DNA of 41,073 bases from a virus. Positions 18,209 through 24,811 of the stretch are shown here, piece after piece. The stretch is taken from the IMG/VR virus record IMGVR_UViG_3300008108_006104, positions 1 through 41,073 of that record; one strand, given 5' to 3'. The notes beneath the pieces are model-generated. The model saw nothing but the letters and a program-made list of their open reading frames with translations. It was not told where the DNA came from and did no database searches. Each line of letters begins with the position of its first letter. Positions within the stretch are counted from its first letter, which is position 1. Both the position numbers and the translations under genes were made by a program.

Positions 18209-18404
18209 GTGGATCATTTTGAAAAGTTTTAATGGGCACTGACTCACCGTCTTCGTTTTCTTGATAAACCACAGCAGATATGTAGCCATCGTTGAGACTA
18301 GATTTGGCTATTTCAAATGCTTCCTTTTGGCTAGCAGTTGTATCCAATAATTCATTGTGGCCGTCTTCGTCTTCGGCCCAAACTTCGTATAACATATATG
18401 TCAT
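18198..18404 (-). CDS. Small acidic protein (68 aa)
   Basis: Acidic 68-residue protein (MTYMLYEVWAEDEDGHNELL at the start; SSLNDGYISAVVYQENEDGE later), patterned as a small alpha/beta domain. No recognised family. It lies between two same-strand genes. The 3' end carries the -35 element for the next gene, which leaves it clearly inside the phage gene series. Confidence 0.6.
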   Translation of the reverse strand: MTYMLYEVWAEDEDGHNELLDTTASQKEAFEIAKSSLNDGYISAVVYQENEDGESVPIKTFQNDPLDN

Positions 18405-18425
18405 GTTGGTTGTACTCTAACCTCC

Positions 18426-18980
18426 TTATCGGTCGTCATCTTCGTAGTCTAACACAATCCAACCTAATTGTTTTAGATCCATTTTAATTTCGTCGGTCAC
18501 AGTGCTTTCGGGAACATATCTGGTTCTAATCTTCCATGCTTCTTCTGTTTCTATTCCTTCGTATTCAAGATTTTGTCCGCCGATGCCCGAGCAATACCAA
18601 TCGATGTAATCACCTTTCTGTTGCATGTCTGCAATTATGCCCCCGGCATAACGCCAAGAGCACGACCAACGTTCATTTTTAAGAACGGGCATAACATCCA
18701 ATTTTTGGAATTGTCTATTACACATGGCCGCATATAAATTTTGAGCATAACTGTTATTGGTCCGAACCTTGTCTAAGATCCAATTAGTGGTCAGCAGATC
18801 GTATTCCATATTGTTTTTATGAGTTTTTGGATCGTCAAACTTGTGATCGTGTTCATTAAGTATGTTCTCAAACATTTCTAGATAGGCTTCGCTGACAGCC
18901 TCGCCTGCTTCTTCTTGACGTTTAACATAGCCTTCTTTTTGAAATCTATGGCGATCAGGGCTTTTTGAAACTTTTGACAT
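18426..18980 (-). CDS. Unrecognised phage protein (184 aa)
   Basis: Soluble, charged protein with a basic N-terminus (SKSPDRHRFQKEGYVKRQEE), a likely helical middle and a Trp/Tyr-rich part (RWSCSWRYAGGIIAD, YIDWYCSGIGG). It ends in an acidic tail (DYEDDDR). I do not know the family. It overlaps the upstream gene by 26 nt on the same strand. Confidence 0.65.
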   Translation of the reverse strand: MSKVSKSPDRHRFQKEGYVKRQEEAGEAVSEAYLEMFENILNEHDHKFDDPKTHKNNMEYDLLTTNWILDKVRTNNSYAQNLYAAMCNRQFQKLDVMPVLKNERWSCSWRYAGGIIADMQQKGDYIDWYCSGIGGQNLEYEGIETEEAWKIRTRYVPESTVTDEIKMDLKQLGWIVLDYEDDDR

Positions 18981-19284
18981 CTTCCATTGCTTTCTTTAGG
19001 GTTTCACTATAATTAAGAGCAGATTGTTCCGACAAATGAATGCTGGTCTCAAAGTCTACGTGACCTTTAGTTAACAACTTCCAAATGTGTTGCCAACGAT
19101 TCATCGACCAAAAATTAGTACGTTGAGTAGTATAGATAACAACAACTACACCAGTATCTTCAGCTTCTATATCAACAGTATGGGTGCAGTCATCGCTGCC
19201 GCATTCGCACACTACCTTGTACATCTTGGATGTGCCCCACTCGTTGACTTTTAAAATTCCCTGTGCTGGGGTTTCTGCTTTCAT
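18955..19284 (-). CDS. Unrecognised phage protein with clustered cysteines (109 aa)
   Basis: Contains CECGSDDCTHTVDIEAED at about residues 25-42, a short Cys/His cluster that could bind a metal, followed by two beta-like stretches and a helical end. Its ATG overlaps the TGA of the preceding gene (ATGA). Function unknown. Confidence 0.68.
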   Translation of the reverse strand: MKAETPAQGILKVNEWGTSKMYKVVCECGSDDCTHTVDIEAEDTGVVVVIYTTQRTNFWSMNRWQHIWKLLTKGHVDFETSIHLSEQSALNYSETLKKAMEDVKSFKKP

Positions 19285-19502
19285 TGGATTACCGGTTTAT
19301 TAAATGTTTTTACTTGAGTTCGACTGGCCGAAATCATATCAACCATCTTATTATAGTCTTCTTCAGACATAGCTGATTTATATATGCTCAATGCCTGAGT
19401 CATCATAATAGCGGCTACTTCTAAAGGACCATGTATACCAACCATATGGTCAGTAAACTCTAGGAAATTGTCATACAGTTGTTGCAGTTTATTATCTATC
19501 AT
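19281..19502 (-). CDS. Unrecognised small helical protein (73 aa)
   Basis: Mostly helical by composition (DNKLQQLYDNFLEFTDHMVG, AAIMMTQALSIYKSAMSEED). ATGA overlaps on both sides show it is translated as part of a chain with the genes at 18955 and 19499. A TATAAATA sequence at 19549-19542, inside the upstream gene, could add a late promoter about 40 nt before it. Family not recognised. Confidence 0.7.
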   Translation of the reverse strand: MIDNKLQQLYDNFLEFTDHMVGIHGPLEVAAIMMTQALSIYKSAMSEEDYNKMVDMISASRTQVKTFNKPVIQ

Positions 19503-19699
19503 TTATTTTTTTCTCTATGCCGGTATTCTCGTTTGAGCCAATATTTATAGCGGTCCCAATACTGTTTTATTGTAGCAGGTTCTTCTCCGTAGATCAATCG
19601 TTCTTCTCGATTTTCCATCCAAATTTCGTTGACCCAATGCCTAAAGGCACTAGTTTGGTGTTTCTGGTCTTGCATTGCAGAATTCACAATTTGGGTCAT
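19499..19699 (-). CDS. Unrecognised small protein (66 aa)
   Basis: Charged, Trp/Tyr/Arg-rich protein (HWVNEIWMENREERLIYGEE, then YKYWLKREYRHREKNK). The start at 19699 (MTQIVNSAMQ) was chosen because GAGG lies about 9 nt upstream; a longer frame to 19747 would overlap the zinc protein at 19650-19805 more deeply. Its TGA overlaps the next ATG. Family not recognised. Confidence 0.6.
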   Translation of the reverse strand: MTQIVNSAMQDQKHQTSAFRHWVNEIWMENREERLIYGEEPATIKQYWDRYKYWLKREYRHREKNK

Positions 19700-19805
19700 T
19701 GCATTTATCCTCGGTCCATTTATTGCAGGTTCTGCAAAAATGAGCATCGACTTGTTCGTTGTACTCTATTAGAGATTGACAGTCCGGACACAGATTTAGG
19801 TCCAT
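19650..19805 (-). CDS. 51-residue zinc-ribbon-like protein
   Basis: A short gene that simple length filters miss. The product begins M-D-L-N-L-CPDC and has CRTC and CNDPNCEFC further on: seven cysteines in CxxC-type pairs in 51 residues, the look of a zinc ribbon. Its ATG lies inside the last codons of the Trp-rich 278-residue gene (10-nt overlap). Its 3' end overlaps the next gene in another frame. The cysteine spacing and coupled start make it credible. Nucleic-acid or protein contact is the usual job of such ribbons, but nothing here shows which. Confidence 0.7.
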   Translation of the reverse strand: MDLNLCPDCQSLIEYNEQVDAHFCRTCNKWTEDKCNDPNCEFCNARPETPN

Positions 19806-20632
19806 AGGCTGTCTCTTGCTTTGATAAGACGAATCATCATGGCTTCGTCTTCTTTTTCGTAAGCTGCTTCGATCTTCTGAAGTAGTTTGTGAGACTTTGT
19901 ACTCATCTTTTCTAGTTCAGGAGTCTTCTTGCTGCCAAATAGTTTGCCACCGTTAAGTTCTCGAGCCTTTTCGCAGTACTCAGTCCAACCACTTACTTCG
20001 TAAGCATCAGGACGAGCAGGACGAGTCACAGTCCACCAAGTGTAAAGCTCTTTAATTTCTTTTGCACGAATTGCTTGCCCAGTTGGCTTGCCGTAATCAG
20101 GATGTTCTGGAGTACACCAGTCGGTGTTAGTTAAAGTCATTGCCCAGTCAAGATGATCGATGCCTGCTTGAGGACAACGCCAAGTGCGCCAACGCCACCA
20201 GCCACTTGCCCAGAATGGAGGATTGTATTTGGCACGGTCTTCTTTACTGCCCCAAGCAATGTGACTCCATGCTGACTCAATTTCAACAAAGTCTACGAGT
20301 TCGTTAAAGAGACAAGGCAGAAAGCGATTACCGACATCACACCAATTGCCAGGTCTGATATCACGGGAATGAGCAGTGAGGCTATGAGTGCGAGTGACCC
20401 AACGGTTATTAATATAGTATTTCGCATCGTAAATCTTTCTAATGGGCCAAGTGACAAAATCCTGGAGATGGCCAAGTGCTTCTTCAGCTAGCCAATAACG
20501 AAAGTTATGCTTCATTTGTGCCGCGGTGGTCCATTCGTCCCATTCTTCTGCTGTACCTGCACTGAGTTTTTTGGTACCGCGAAGCCAATCTGCAAATGGA
20601 GTGCATGACCAATAGTTTGTATGTTGCGCCAT
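19796..20632 (-). CDS. Tryptophan-rich phage protein (278 aa)
   Basis: Unusually rich in Trp (for example ASGWWRWRTWRCPQAG at about 142-157), with WSHIAWGSKEDRAKYNPPFW just before it and a helical C-terminus (KLLQKIEAAYEKEDEAMMIR). No membrane span. I do not recognise an enzyme motif; the pattern looks like a conserved hypothetical of T4-like marine phages. A perfect sigma-70 promoter lies 31 nt upstream, so it is probably an early gene and leads a chain of overlapping small genes down to about 18.4 kb. Confidence 0.75.
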   Translation of the reverse strand: MAQHTNYWSCTPFADWLRGTKKLSAGTAEEWDEWTTAAQMKHNFRYWLAEEALGHLQDFVTWPIRKIYDAKYYINNRWVTRTHSLTAHSRDIRPGNWCDVGNRFLPCLFNELVDFVEIESAWSHIAWGSKEDRAKYNPPFWASGWWRWRTWRCPQAGIDHLDWAMTLTNTDWCTPEHPDYGKPTGQAIRAKEIKELYTWWTVTRPARPDAYEVSGWTEYCEKARELNGGKLFGSKKTPELEKMSTKSHKLLQKIEAAYEKEDEAMMIRLIKARDSLWT

Positions 20633-20662
20633 AATAGTATATTTTCTCTGTTGAACACTTTA

Positions 20663-20691
20663 ATTATACTATCTTTCTAGAAACCTGTCAA
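20663..20691 (-). promoter_or_regulatory. Consensus sigma-70 promoter
   Basis: Minus strand TTGACA (20691-20686), 17-nt spacer, TATAAT (20668-20663), exact consensus. It is in the 81-nt gap upstream of the gene starting at 20632. Expected transcription start is about 20656. Confidence 0.85.
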
Positions 20692-20713
20692 GATGATTCT
20701 TTTTTGAACCGTT

Positions 20714-21067
20714 TTATTTTATTAAATGTTGTGACAATACCATGCAACTGATCCAAACCCATATAGTATTGAATCCCACAAGAGTAGGTAATAATTTCTT
20801 TTCACTGGCCCAAATAAGTGTCAGGCTTGTTGCCAAAGTAAAAAAATAAAGCCACCATACGGAAATACCAAAGATTAAACCAGGAACAATAATACACGCC
20901 TTTGCCGCCCAACTGGCAAATTCTACTGTATTATAGTCAGTCCAGTATTCCTTTTTAAACCACATGCTATAACATTCTTTTATTTTGACAAAGCCTATGT
21001 GGCGATAGACTGCTCCGCATAGGATTAAAAACGCTAGGCATCCAGAGAAAATTTGTGTTTCGTTCAT
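20714..21067 (-). CDS. Membrane protein, about three spans (117 aa)
   Basis: Hydrophobic segments at about residues 3-19 (TQIFSGCLAFLILCGAV), 46-73 (AAKACIIVPGLIFGISVW and on) and 92-111 (VGFNTIWVWISCMVLSQ). ATG 21067 overlaps the TGA of the upstream gene as ATGA, and the sequence from there starts MNETQIFSG; the longer open frame upstream belongs to the neighbour's codons. No family recognised. A phage inner-membrane protein of unknown role. Confidence 0.65.
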   Translation of the reverse strand: MNETQIFSGCLAFLILCGAVYRHIGFVKIKECYSMWFKKEYWTDYNTVEFASWAAKACIIVPGLIFGISVWWLYFFTLATSLTLIWASEKKLLPTLVGFNTIWVWISCMVLSQHLIK

Positions 21068-21417
21068 AATTTCCGTTGATAGCCTGCTAGATTGAGCATG
21101 ATTGAATATTGCTCGTAGGCCTTTTGGACAGCGGCGTTTGATTGTCGATACCAACTTTCTTCACGTTCTTTTTCCATAAGCATGGAAAACATGTCGGCAT
21201 CACTGTAGCCGTGAGTGTGATTGCCAAAAAATCTCTGCTCCATTTCTATTAGAGCACGAAATCTGCTTTCAGGTATTTGAACTGTGTAGACTTTTTCTGT
21301 TTCAAATTCTACAAAATCCTTGCTAACAACGTCTGCTCGCAGAGGATCTGTAAAATATTTAGGAGGGTGGTATCTGGCCCTACGTTTTTGATCATCTACG
21401 ATTTGTACTTCGTAGTT
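21064..21417 (-). CDS. Phage protein without a usable start codon (up to 117 codons)
   Basis: An open frame from just after two TAA codons (21423-21418) to TGA 21066-21064. It reads coherent protein from the first codon: N-Y-E-V-Q-I-V-D-D-Q-K-R-R, then HPPKYFTDPLRADVV, VYTVQIPESRFRALIEMEQR and a helical end. The first ATG is at 21243 and would remove half of it (leaving 59 aa). There is no ATG, GTG or TTG near the front. The frame is -1 to thyX, whose tail overlaps it, so a rare start codon, a frameshift from thyX or a lost base are the options. The ATGA overlap with the next gene supports that it is real. Function unknown. Confidence 0.6.
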   Translation of the reverse strand, partial: NYEVQIVDDQKRRARYHPPKYFTDPLRADVVSKDFVEFETEKVYTVQIPESRFRALIEMEQRFFGNHTHGYSDADMFSMLMEKEREESWYRQSNAAVQKAYEQYSIMLNLAGYQRKL

Positions 21418-21995
21418 TTATTAGCCGAACGTAATTCAATAAAGTGAATCCATGAACGTAGTGTACCATTCATATACAGGCGGCTTTCAATTAGGCCTTC
21501 CGGCAATACTGCACGAGCCTGTTCCTTGGCTATGCCGTTAGCGATAGCCCATTCGTACTCTCTTTTGGCAGCATAGATAACTCGCTGTTGAGCACGATAC
21601 CATTCATTTTGTAAGAGGTGATCATCGACTGCGACACTGTTCTGTCTGTTTTTGGGATCTTGCAATCTTGCTTCTCTTGTGACAAAGTTAAGGTCTCGAG
21701 TAGGATCCGCATATCGTTGACTAAATTCTTGAAAGCTAAAAGATCTATGTCTAAGGATTTGTCGGGCAATGTCTCTTGTTGTGGTAATTTCGATACAGGC
21801 TGACACCATTTCGAGAGGTGACCAGTGTTGATGTTTGACCAAGTATCGAATGAGTTTATCCGACGTCTCTGTGTTGAGCTGGTTGCTAGGGTTAGACACA
21901 CGGGCGCAATACGCAATGAGTTCCTGCGCATCTGCGATGCCCAAATCTCTAAATTCGTCTGTGGGTTGACTATATGATAGAAGTTTAACATTCAT
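21396..21995 (-). CDS. thyX: Flavin-dependent thymidylate synthase ThyX (199 aa)
   Basis: Makes dTMP from dUMP with methylene-tetrahydrofolate, FAD and NADPH. The ThyX motif RHRSFSFQEFSQRY is present (about residues 80-93), preceded by HQHWSPLEMVS, and LRSWIHFIELRSAN near the end matches the substrate-binding region. The protein stops with KTTKYKS right after that, so the last helix that most ThyX proteins have (a QxEH..IA type segment) is missing. A single-base change in the AAAA run at about 21419 could explain this. Common in marine phages, where it supplies thymidine for DNA synthesis. Upstream is a structural-type gene 6 nt away. Confidence 0.92.
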   Translation of the reverse strand: MNVKLLSYSQPTDEFRDLGIADAQELIAYCARVSNPSNQLNTETSDKLIRYLVKHQHWSPLEMVSACIEITTTRDIARQILRHRSFSFQEFSQRYADPTRDLNFVTREARLQDPKNRQNSVAVDDHLLQNEWYRAQQRVIYAAKREYEWAIANGIAKEQARAVLPEGLIESRLYMNGTLRSWIHFIELRSANKTTKYKS

Positions 21996-22001
21996 GTTTA
22001 T

Positions 22002-22481
22002 TTACTGCTCGGGCTCTTCGATTGGTTCATCAAAACAAAGACTCTCCATTGTTTTGTAATGTTCATAGGCTTTTTTTAGTGCTTCAAACTTTTCTAACTT
22101 TGCAGGATCGGGTACAAGTATAGCAAGTCGTTGTTCCATCTTCTTCATAAATTCTTTTAGACTTGCATTACCAATTTTAATATCACCACCTTCTGCTATA
22201 CTAACACCGTCAGTATCTATATTAACTGTTGGAGTAGTATTAGAAAATGTATAAGGACCACTATTAATTGTATAACCACTAGTTCCAGTAGTCCATTGAT
22301 TATTAGTAATACCGCCGCCGCCGATTGCACCGTAGTTTAATGACGGTAAAGTAATCGTAGTCGCACTGGAATCTAGAGTAATAGTATCCAGTGTGTCAAT
22401 CATGGTGCTGGCCTGAGCCGCACCATAATTGCTTAGATCAATTTCAATATCATTAAATGTGATACTGTCTTTTGAATCCAT
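22002..22481 (-). CDS. Small virion-type protein with glycine-rich beta region (159 aa)
   Basis: N-terminal half is Thr/Ser/Gly-rich (ITLPSLNYGAIGGGGITNNQ; SNTTPTVNIDTDGVSI), then a helical tail: SLKEFMKKMEQRLAILVPDP and KFEALKKAYEHYKTMESLC. The tail type (QRLAILVP.P..LE......) is a familiar end in small T4-like phage proteins. ATG 22481 was chosen because it starts MDSKDSITFND and lies 2 nt from the stop of the H1-like gene; the longer frame would overlap that gene. Probably a virion component or an accessory to one; direct evidence is lacking. Confidence 0.68.
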   Translation of the reverse strand: MDSKDSITFNDIEIDLSNYGAAQASTMIDTLDTITLDSSATTITLPSLNYGAIGGGGITNNQWTTGTSGYTINSGPYTFSNTTPTVNIDTDGVSIAEGGDIKIGNASLKEFMKKMEQRLAILVPDPAKLEKFEALKKAYEHYKTMESLCFDEPIEEPEQ

Positions 22482-22482
22482 T

Positions 22483-22671
22483 TTAGGCCTTGGCTTCTTT
22501 GCGGGCGTTCTTTTCTGCTGTGATTTCATTGCGACGAGCCTTAACGCCTTTGGCAACTTCTTGAAGAGCTTTACGAGCACGAGTTCCTGCTGCGCCGTTG
22601 CCTGCTGTGAATTTTGCGTCCTCGGCTAAAAATGCTTCGAAATCTGCTTTTAGTTGTTCTACTGTTGACAT
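22483..22671 (-). CDS. Histone H1-like small basic protein (62 aa)
   Basis: Sequence MSTVEQLKADFEAFLAEDAK, then GNGAAGTRARKALQEVAKGV and a Lys/Arg/Ala-rich end (KNARKEAKA). This is the pattern of the histone H1-like/Hc1-like proteins that many T4-like phages carry, thought to bind DNA or modulate the host nucleoid. Proposed from pattern memory and composition. It is preceded by a TTATAAGTA box and followed 2 nt later by the next gene. Confidence 0.8.
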   Translation of the reverse strand: MSTVEQLKADFEAFLAEDAKFTAGNGAAGTRARKALQEVAKGVKARRNEITAEKNARKEAKA

Positions 22672-22736
22672 AATATTTTTTCCTTATAGTTATGTTCTAA
22701 TACTTATAAGCCGCCTTGCTTGTAGGTGCTTAAAAC

Positions 22737-22847
22737 TGGTATGGTCGGTAGGTTTCGAACCTACAAAGACTCTGTCTACGACTTTGTCCCGTCCCCACTC
22801 TTGGCTATGAGCCAAGCGGGAGGTCTGCCAATTCCACTCACGACCAC
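22737..22847 (-). tRNA. Atypical type II (long-arm) tRNA, anticodon loop CAU
   Basis: Minus-strand fold: acceptor GTGGTCG (22847-22841) with CGACCAT (22747-22741), discriminator A and encoded CCA (22739-22737); T arm GTAGG-TTCGAAA-CCTAC; anticodon stem CTTGG/CCAAG around loop CTCATAG, giving CAU (22809-22807) after U33. The D-arm (GTGGAATTGGCAGAC) looks like tRNA-Leu, and A73 fits Leu, but the variable region is about 35 nt, far longer than usual, and the spacing of D-arm to anticodon stem is 3 nt too long. CAU would read as Met or Ile2. Identity is therefore uncertain: Leu-type body, Met/Ile-type anticodon. A good sigma-70 promoter sits directly upstream. Confidence 0.72.
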
Positions 22848-22853
22848 AACTAT

Positions 22854-22882
22854 ATTATATAATCATAATGAACAAAGGTCAA
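22854..22882 (-). promoter_or_regulatory. Sigma-70 promoter of the tRNA
   Basis: TTGACC (22882-22877), 17-nt spacer, TATAAT (22859-22854), one mismatch to consensus, ending 6 nt before the tRNA 5' end. It points only at the tRNA and what follows on the minus strand. Confidence 0.75.
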
Positions 22883-22961
22883 CAATTTTCCAAATAAATA
22901 AATTTTGTATAACTCCATTTTTTGGTAGTTAAGAAGATAGTTTAAATCCAAAGGAAATTAC

Positions 22962-23756
22962 ATGAACAAACGTATTTTAGTTATGGGCCTACCTGGTTCA
23001 GGTAAAACATATTTGGCACAACATATTGTTGACCATTTACAAGCAGATAAAAAACGTGTAGGTTGGTTAAATGCTGACGATGTGCGTAAAAAGTATAACG
23101 ACTGGGATTTTAGCAACGAAGGTCGTATTCGTCAAAGTCATCGTATGCGCGAATTAGCAGATGCAATGATTGATGTTGATTATGTCATTTGTGATTTTGT
23201 TGCTCCTCTAGTTGAGATGCGTAATAACTTCAAAGCAGATTGGACCATTTGGGTCGACACTATTGACAAAGGTCGATACGAAGATACGAACAAAGCCTTT
23301 ATCCCGCCAGAGATTTACGACTTTAGGATCACAGAACAAGATGGAGAAAAGTGGGGAGAGTTTATTGCTGCCCACATACTAGACAATCGTCGTCGTCCTG
23401 TGTTTGACTGGAAAAAAGAAACTGTTCAAATGTTAGGACGCTGGCAACCATGGCATGCAGGTCATCGAGCACTCTTTGAAAGATTACTGGCCAAGACTGG
23501 ACAGGTCATTATTCAAGTTCGTGATGTGCAAGGATGGCAAGGTAGTAATCCTTTCGAAGTTGAAAAGGTCAAAGGCTTTATTAAGCGAGATTTAGATATG
23601 CTATATCAAGGGCAATATGAAATACAAGTTGTTCCAAATATTGTTCATATCGGCTGGGGACGTGGCGTAGGGTATACCAGCGGTGAAGAAACATTTGACG
23701 AAAGTATTACTGATATCTCTGCAACTAAGATTAGAAAACAACTGGGACTAAAGTGA
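22962..23756 (+). CDS. APS-kinase-like/nucleotidyltransferase fusion (264 aa)
   Basis: N-terminal P-loop kinase domain: GLPGSGKT (9-16), with LNADDVRKKYNDWDF where adenylyl-sulfate kinase (CysC) has LDGDN/VR...DLGFS. C-terminal nucleotidyltransferase domain of the HxGH class: GRWQPWHAGH (H165, H168) and a closing ISATKIRK (ISxTxxR). APS kinase makes PAPS; the second domain resembles NMN/cytidylyl-type transferases, so the fusion may activate a sulfate or another small acid. The sulfotransferase at 24808 would be a consumer of PAPS. Clear AAAGGAA ribosome site. First plus-strand gene of the right-hand region. Confidence 0.85.
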   Translation: MNKRILVMGLPGSGKTYLAQHIVDHLQADKKRVGWLNADDVRKKYNDWDFSNEGRIRQSHRMRELADAMIDVDYVICDFVAPLVEMRNNFKADWTIWVDTIDKGRYEDTNKAFIPPEIYDFRITEQDGEKWGEFIAAHILDNRRRPVFDWKKETVQMLGRWQPWHAGHRALFERLLAKTGQVIIQVRDVQGWQGSNPFEVEKVKGFIKRDLDMLYQGQYEIQVVPNIVHIGWGRGVGYTSGEETFDESITDISATKIRKQLGLK

Positions 23757-23977
23757 ACAAGTATCACGTTAGATTCAACACCAAGCATAACGGTAGTCCG
23801 TTAGTTTGGCGTATCTTTGAAAATGGTGTAGAGCATCTAGCCACAGATGTTCGCATCGTTGGAGAAACTTATACTGAGTGTACACACGAGTACGGCGAAA
23901 CAAAATGGAACATCGCCTGTCAGGGCAGAATGGTCTGGGATGAACAAGTTGCTGTTATTGTCACGGACAAGGATTAA
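23753..23977 (+). CDS. Small unrecognised phage protein (74 aa)
   Basis: Beta-rich, with NKYHVRFNTKHNGSPLVWRI at the start and VGETYTECTHEYGETKWNIA in the middle. The start codon overlaps the end of the kinase/transferase gene by 4 nt. Typical of small conserved marine phage genes; no family or function recognised. Confidence 0.75.
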   Translation: MNKYHVRFNTKHNGSPLVWRIFENGVEHLATDVRIVGETYTECTHEYGETKWNIACQGRMVWDEQVAVIVTDKD

Positions 23978-23985
23978 CGCTGGAT

Positions 23986-24447
23986 ATGAATACAGCTATA
24001 ATGAGTATTGAAATAATATTTTATTTCTTTTTATGGACTTTTATGATATACTGGATACACCGAGCCAGTCATAAAATTTCATTCCTGTCAAAACTACATT
24101 TTCATCATCACGCCTATGTTAAAAAACACAAGATAGTCTGGCATTGGAATAACATTTTTCTGTTTAATGACAATTGGCCTAGCACGTTTGATTATTGGAT
24201 AACTGAAGTTCTACCTACTTTTATTTTCAGCTGGATCACAGGTCAATGGTGGATAATTATTTTATTTTATGTTTATGCAGCTATTATACAAGAAAGGCTA
24301 GAACACAATAGAAAATTCAATTTGTATCCTTGGTACACATCTGGTCAATGGCATTATTTGCATCATACAGAAAGTAGATGCAATTATGGTATTGGGACAC
24401 CTTTTTGGGATTGGGTCTTTAAAACAAATCGATCAATTAGATTATAG
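23986..24447 (+). CDS. Sterol desaturase/fatty acid hydroxylase-like membrane protein (153 aa)
   Basis: Diiron membrane oxygenase of the fatty-acid-hydroxylase superfamily. Three histidine clusters are visible: HRASH (25-29), HFHHH (38-42) and HYLHH (123-127), with further His at 107. Hydrophobic spans at about 7-23 and 77-101 anchor it. These enzymes hydroxylate or desaturate lipid chains or carotenoids. It is shorter than most relatives but has all clusters. It overlaps a convergent gene by 11 nt at its end and opens the lipid-related part of the island. Confidence 0.85.
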   Translation: MNTAIMSIEIIFYFFLWTFMIYWIHRASHKISFLSKLHFHHHAYVKKHKIVWHWNNIFLFNDNWPSTFDYWITEVLPTFIFSWITGQWWIIILFYVYAAIIQERLEHNRKFNLYPWYTSGQWHYLHHTESRCNYGIGTPFWDWVFKTNRSIRL

Positions 24448-24811
24448 ATTTAAGTTGCCCAAGTCTGTTTCTCACATTCAAAAAATCAGTAATTACAGTT
24501 TTTGTGACAGTTCTTTGCCAATCTCGATCTTGCCAAAACATTTTTGCATTTTGATTTATAGGATGATTAATAAATTCAGAAAATGATTCTTCGTCTTTAA
24601 AAAAAGTATAAATTTCTAATTTACATCCTGTTTCATCTAATATTAAAAATCTGTCTAGGATTCTGCCCTGTCTAATAAAATCAGCTGCTAAAGCTCTAAC
24701 TCCTGTGCCTTTTTTTCCTTGGAGTTTTTCTTCTAATCCTCGATAATAAAAATCATCCACGCTTGTGCCATTTCTATTTTTTTCTTCAAAGATAACTTTT
24801 TGTAGTATCAT
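24437..24811 (-). CDS. Unrecognised protein, possible dimeric alpha/beta barrel (124 aa)
   Basis: Core of the form ILDETGCKLEIYTFFKDEES...FWQDRDW suggests a ferredoxin-like fold of the type used by small monooxygenase-like or stress proteins, based on general pattern only. Its ATG overlaps the TGA of the sulfotransferase gene (ATGA), so the two are co-translated. The substrate is unknown. Confidence 0.6.
   Translation of the reverse strand: MILQKVIFEEKNRNGTSVDDFYYRGLEEKLQGKKGTGVRALAADFIRQGRILDRFLILDETGCKLEIYTFFKDEESFSEFINHPINQNAKMFWQDRDWQRTVTKTVITDFLNVRNRLGQLKSII

Noticed and set aside
21530-21991. Second minus-strand frame overlapping thyX (153 codons)
   Set aside because: thyX has its catalytic motif in the other frame, and this one has no recognisable pattern.
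22598-22932. Plus-strand frames containing VGFEPT
   Set aside because: This peptide is the well-known mirror of a tRNA T arm on the other strand. The region is the tRNA and its promoter.
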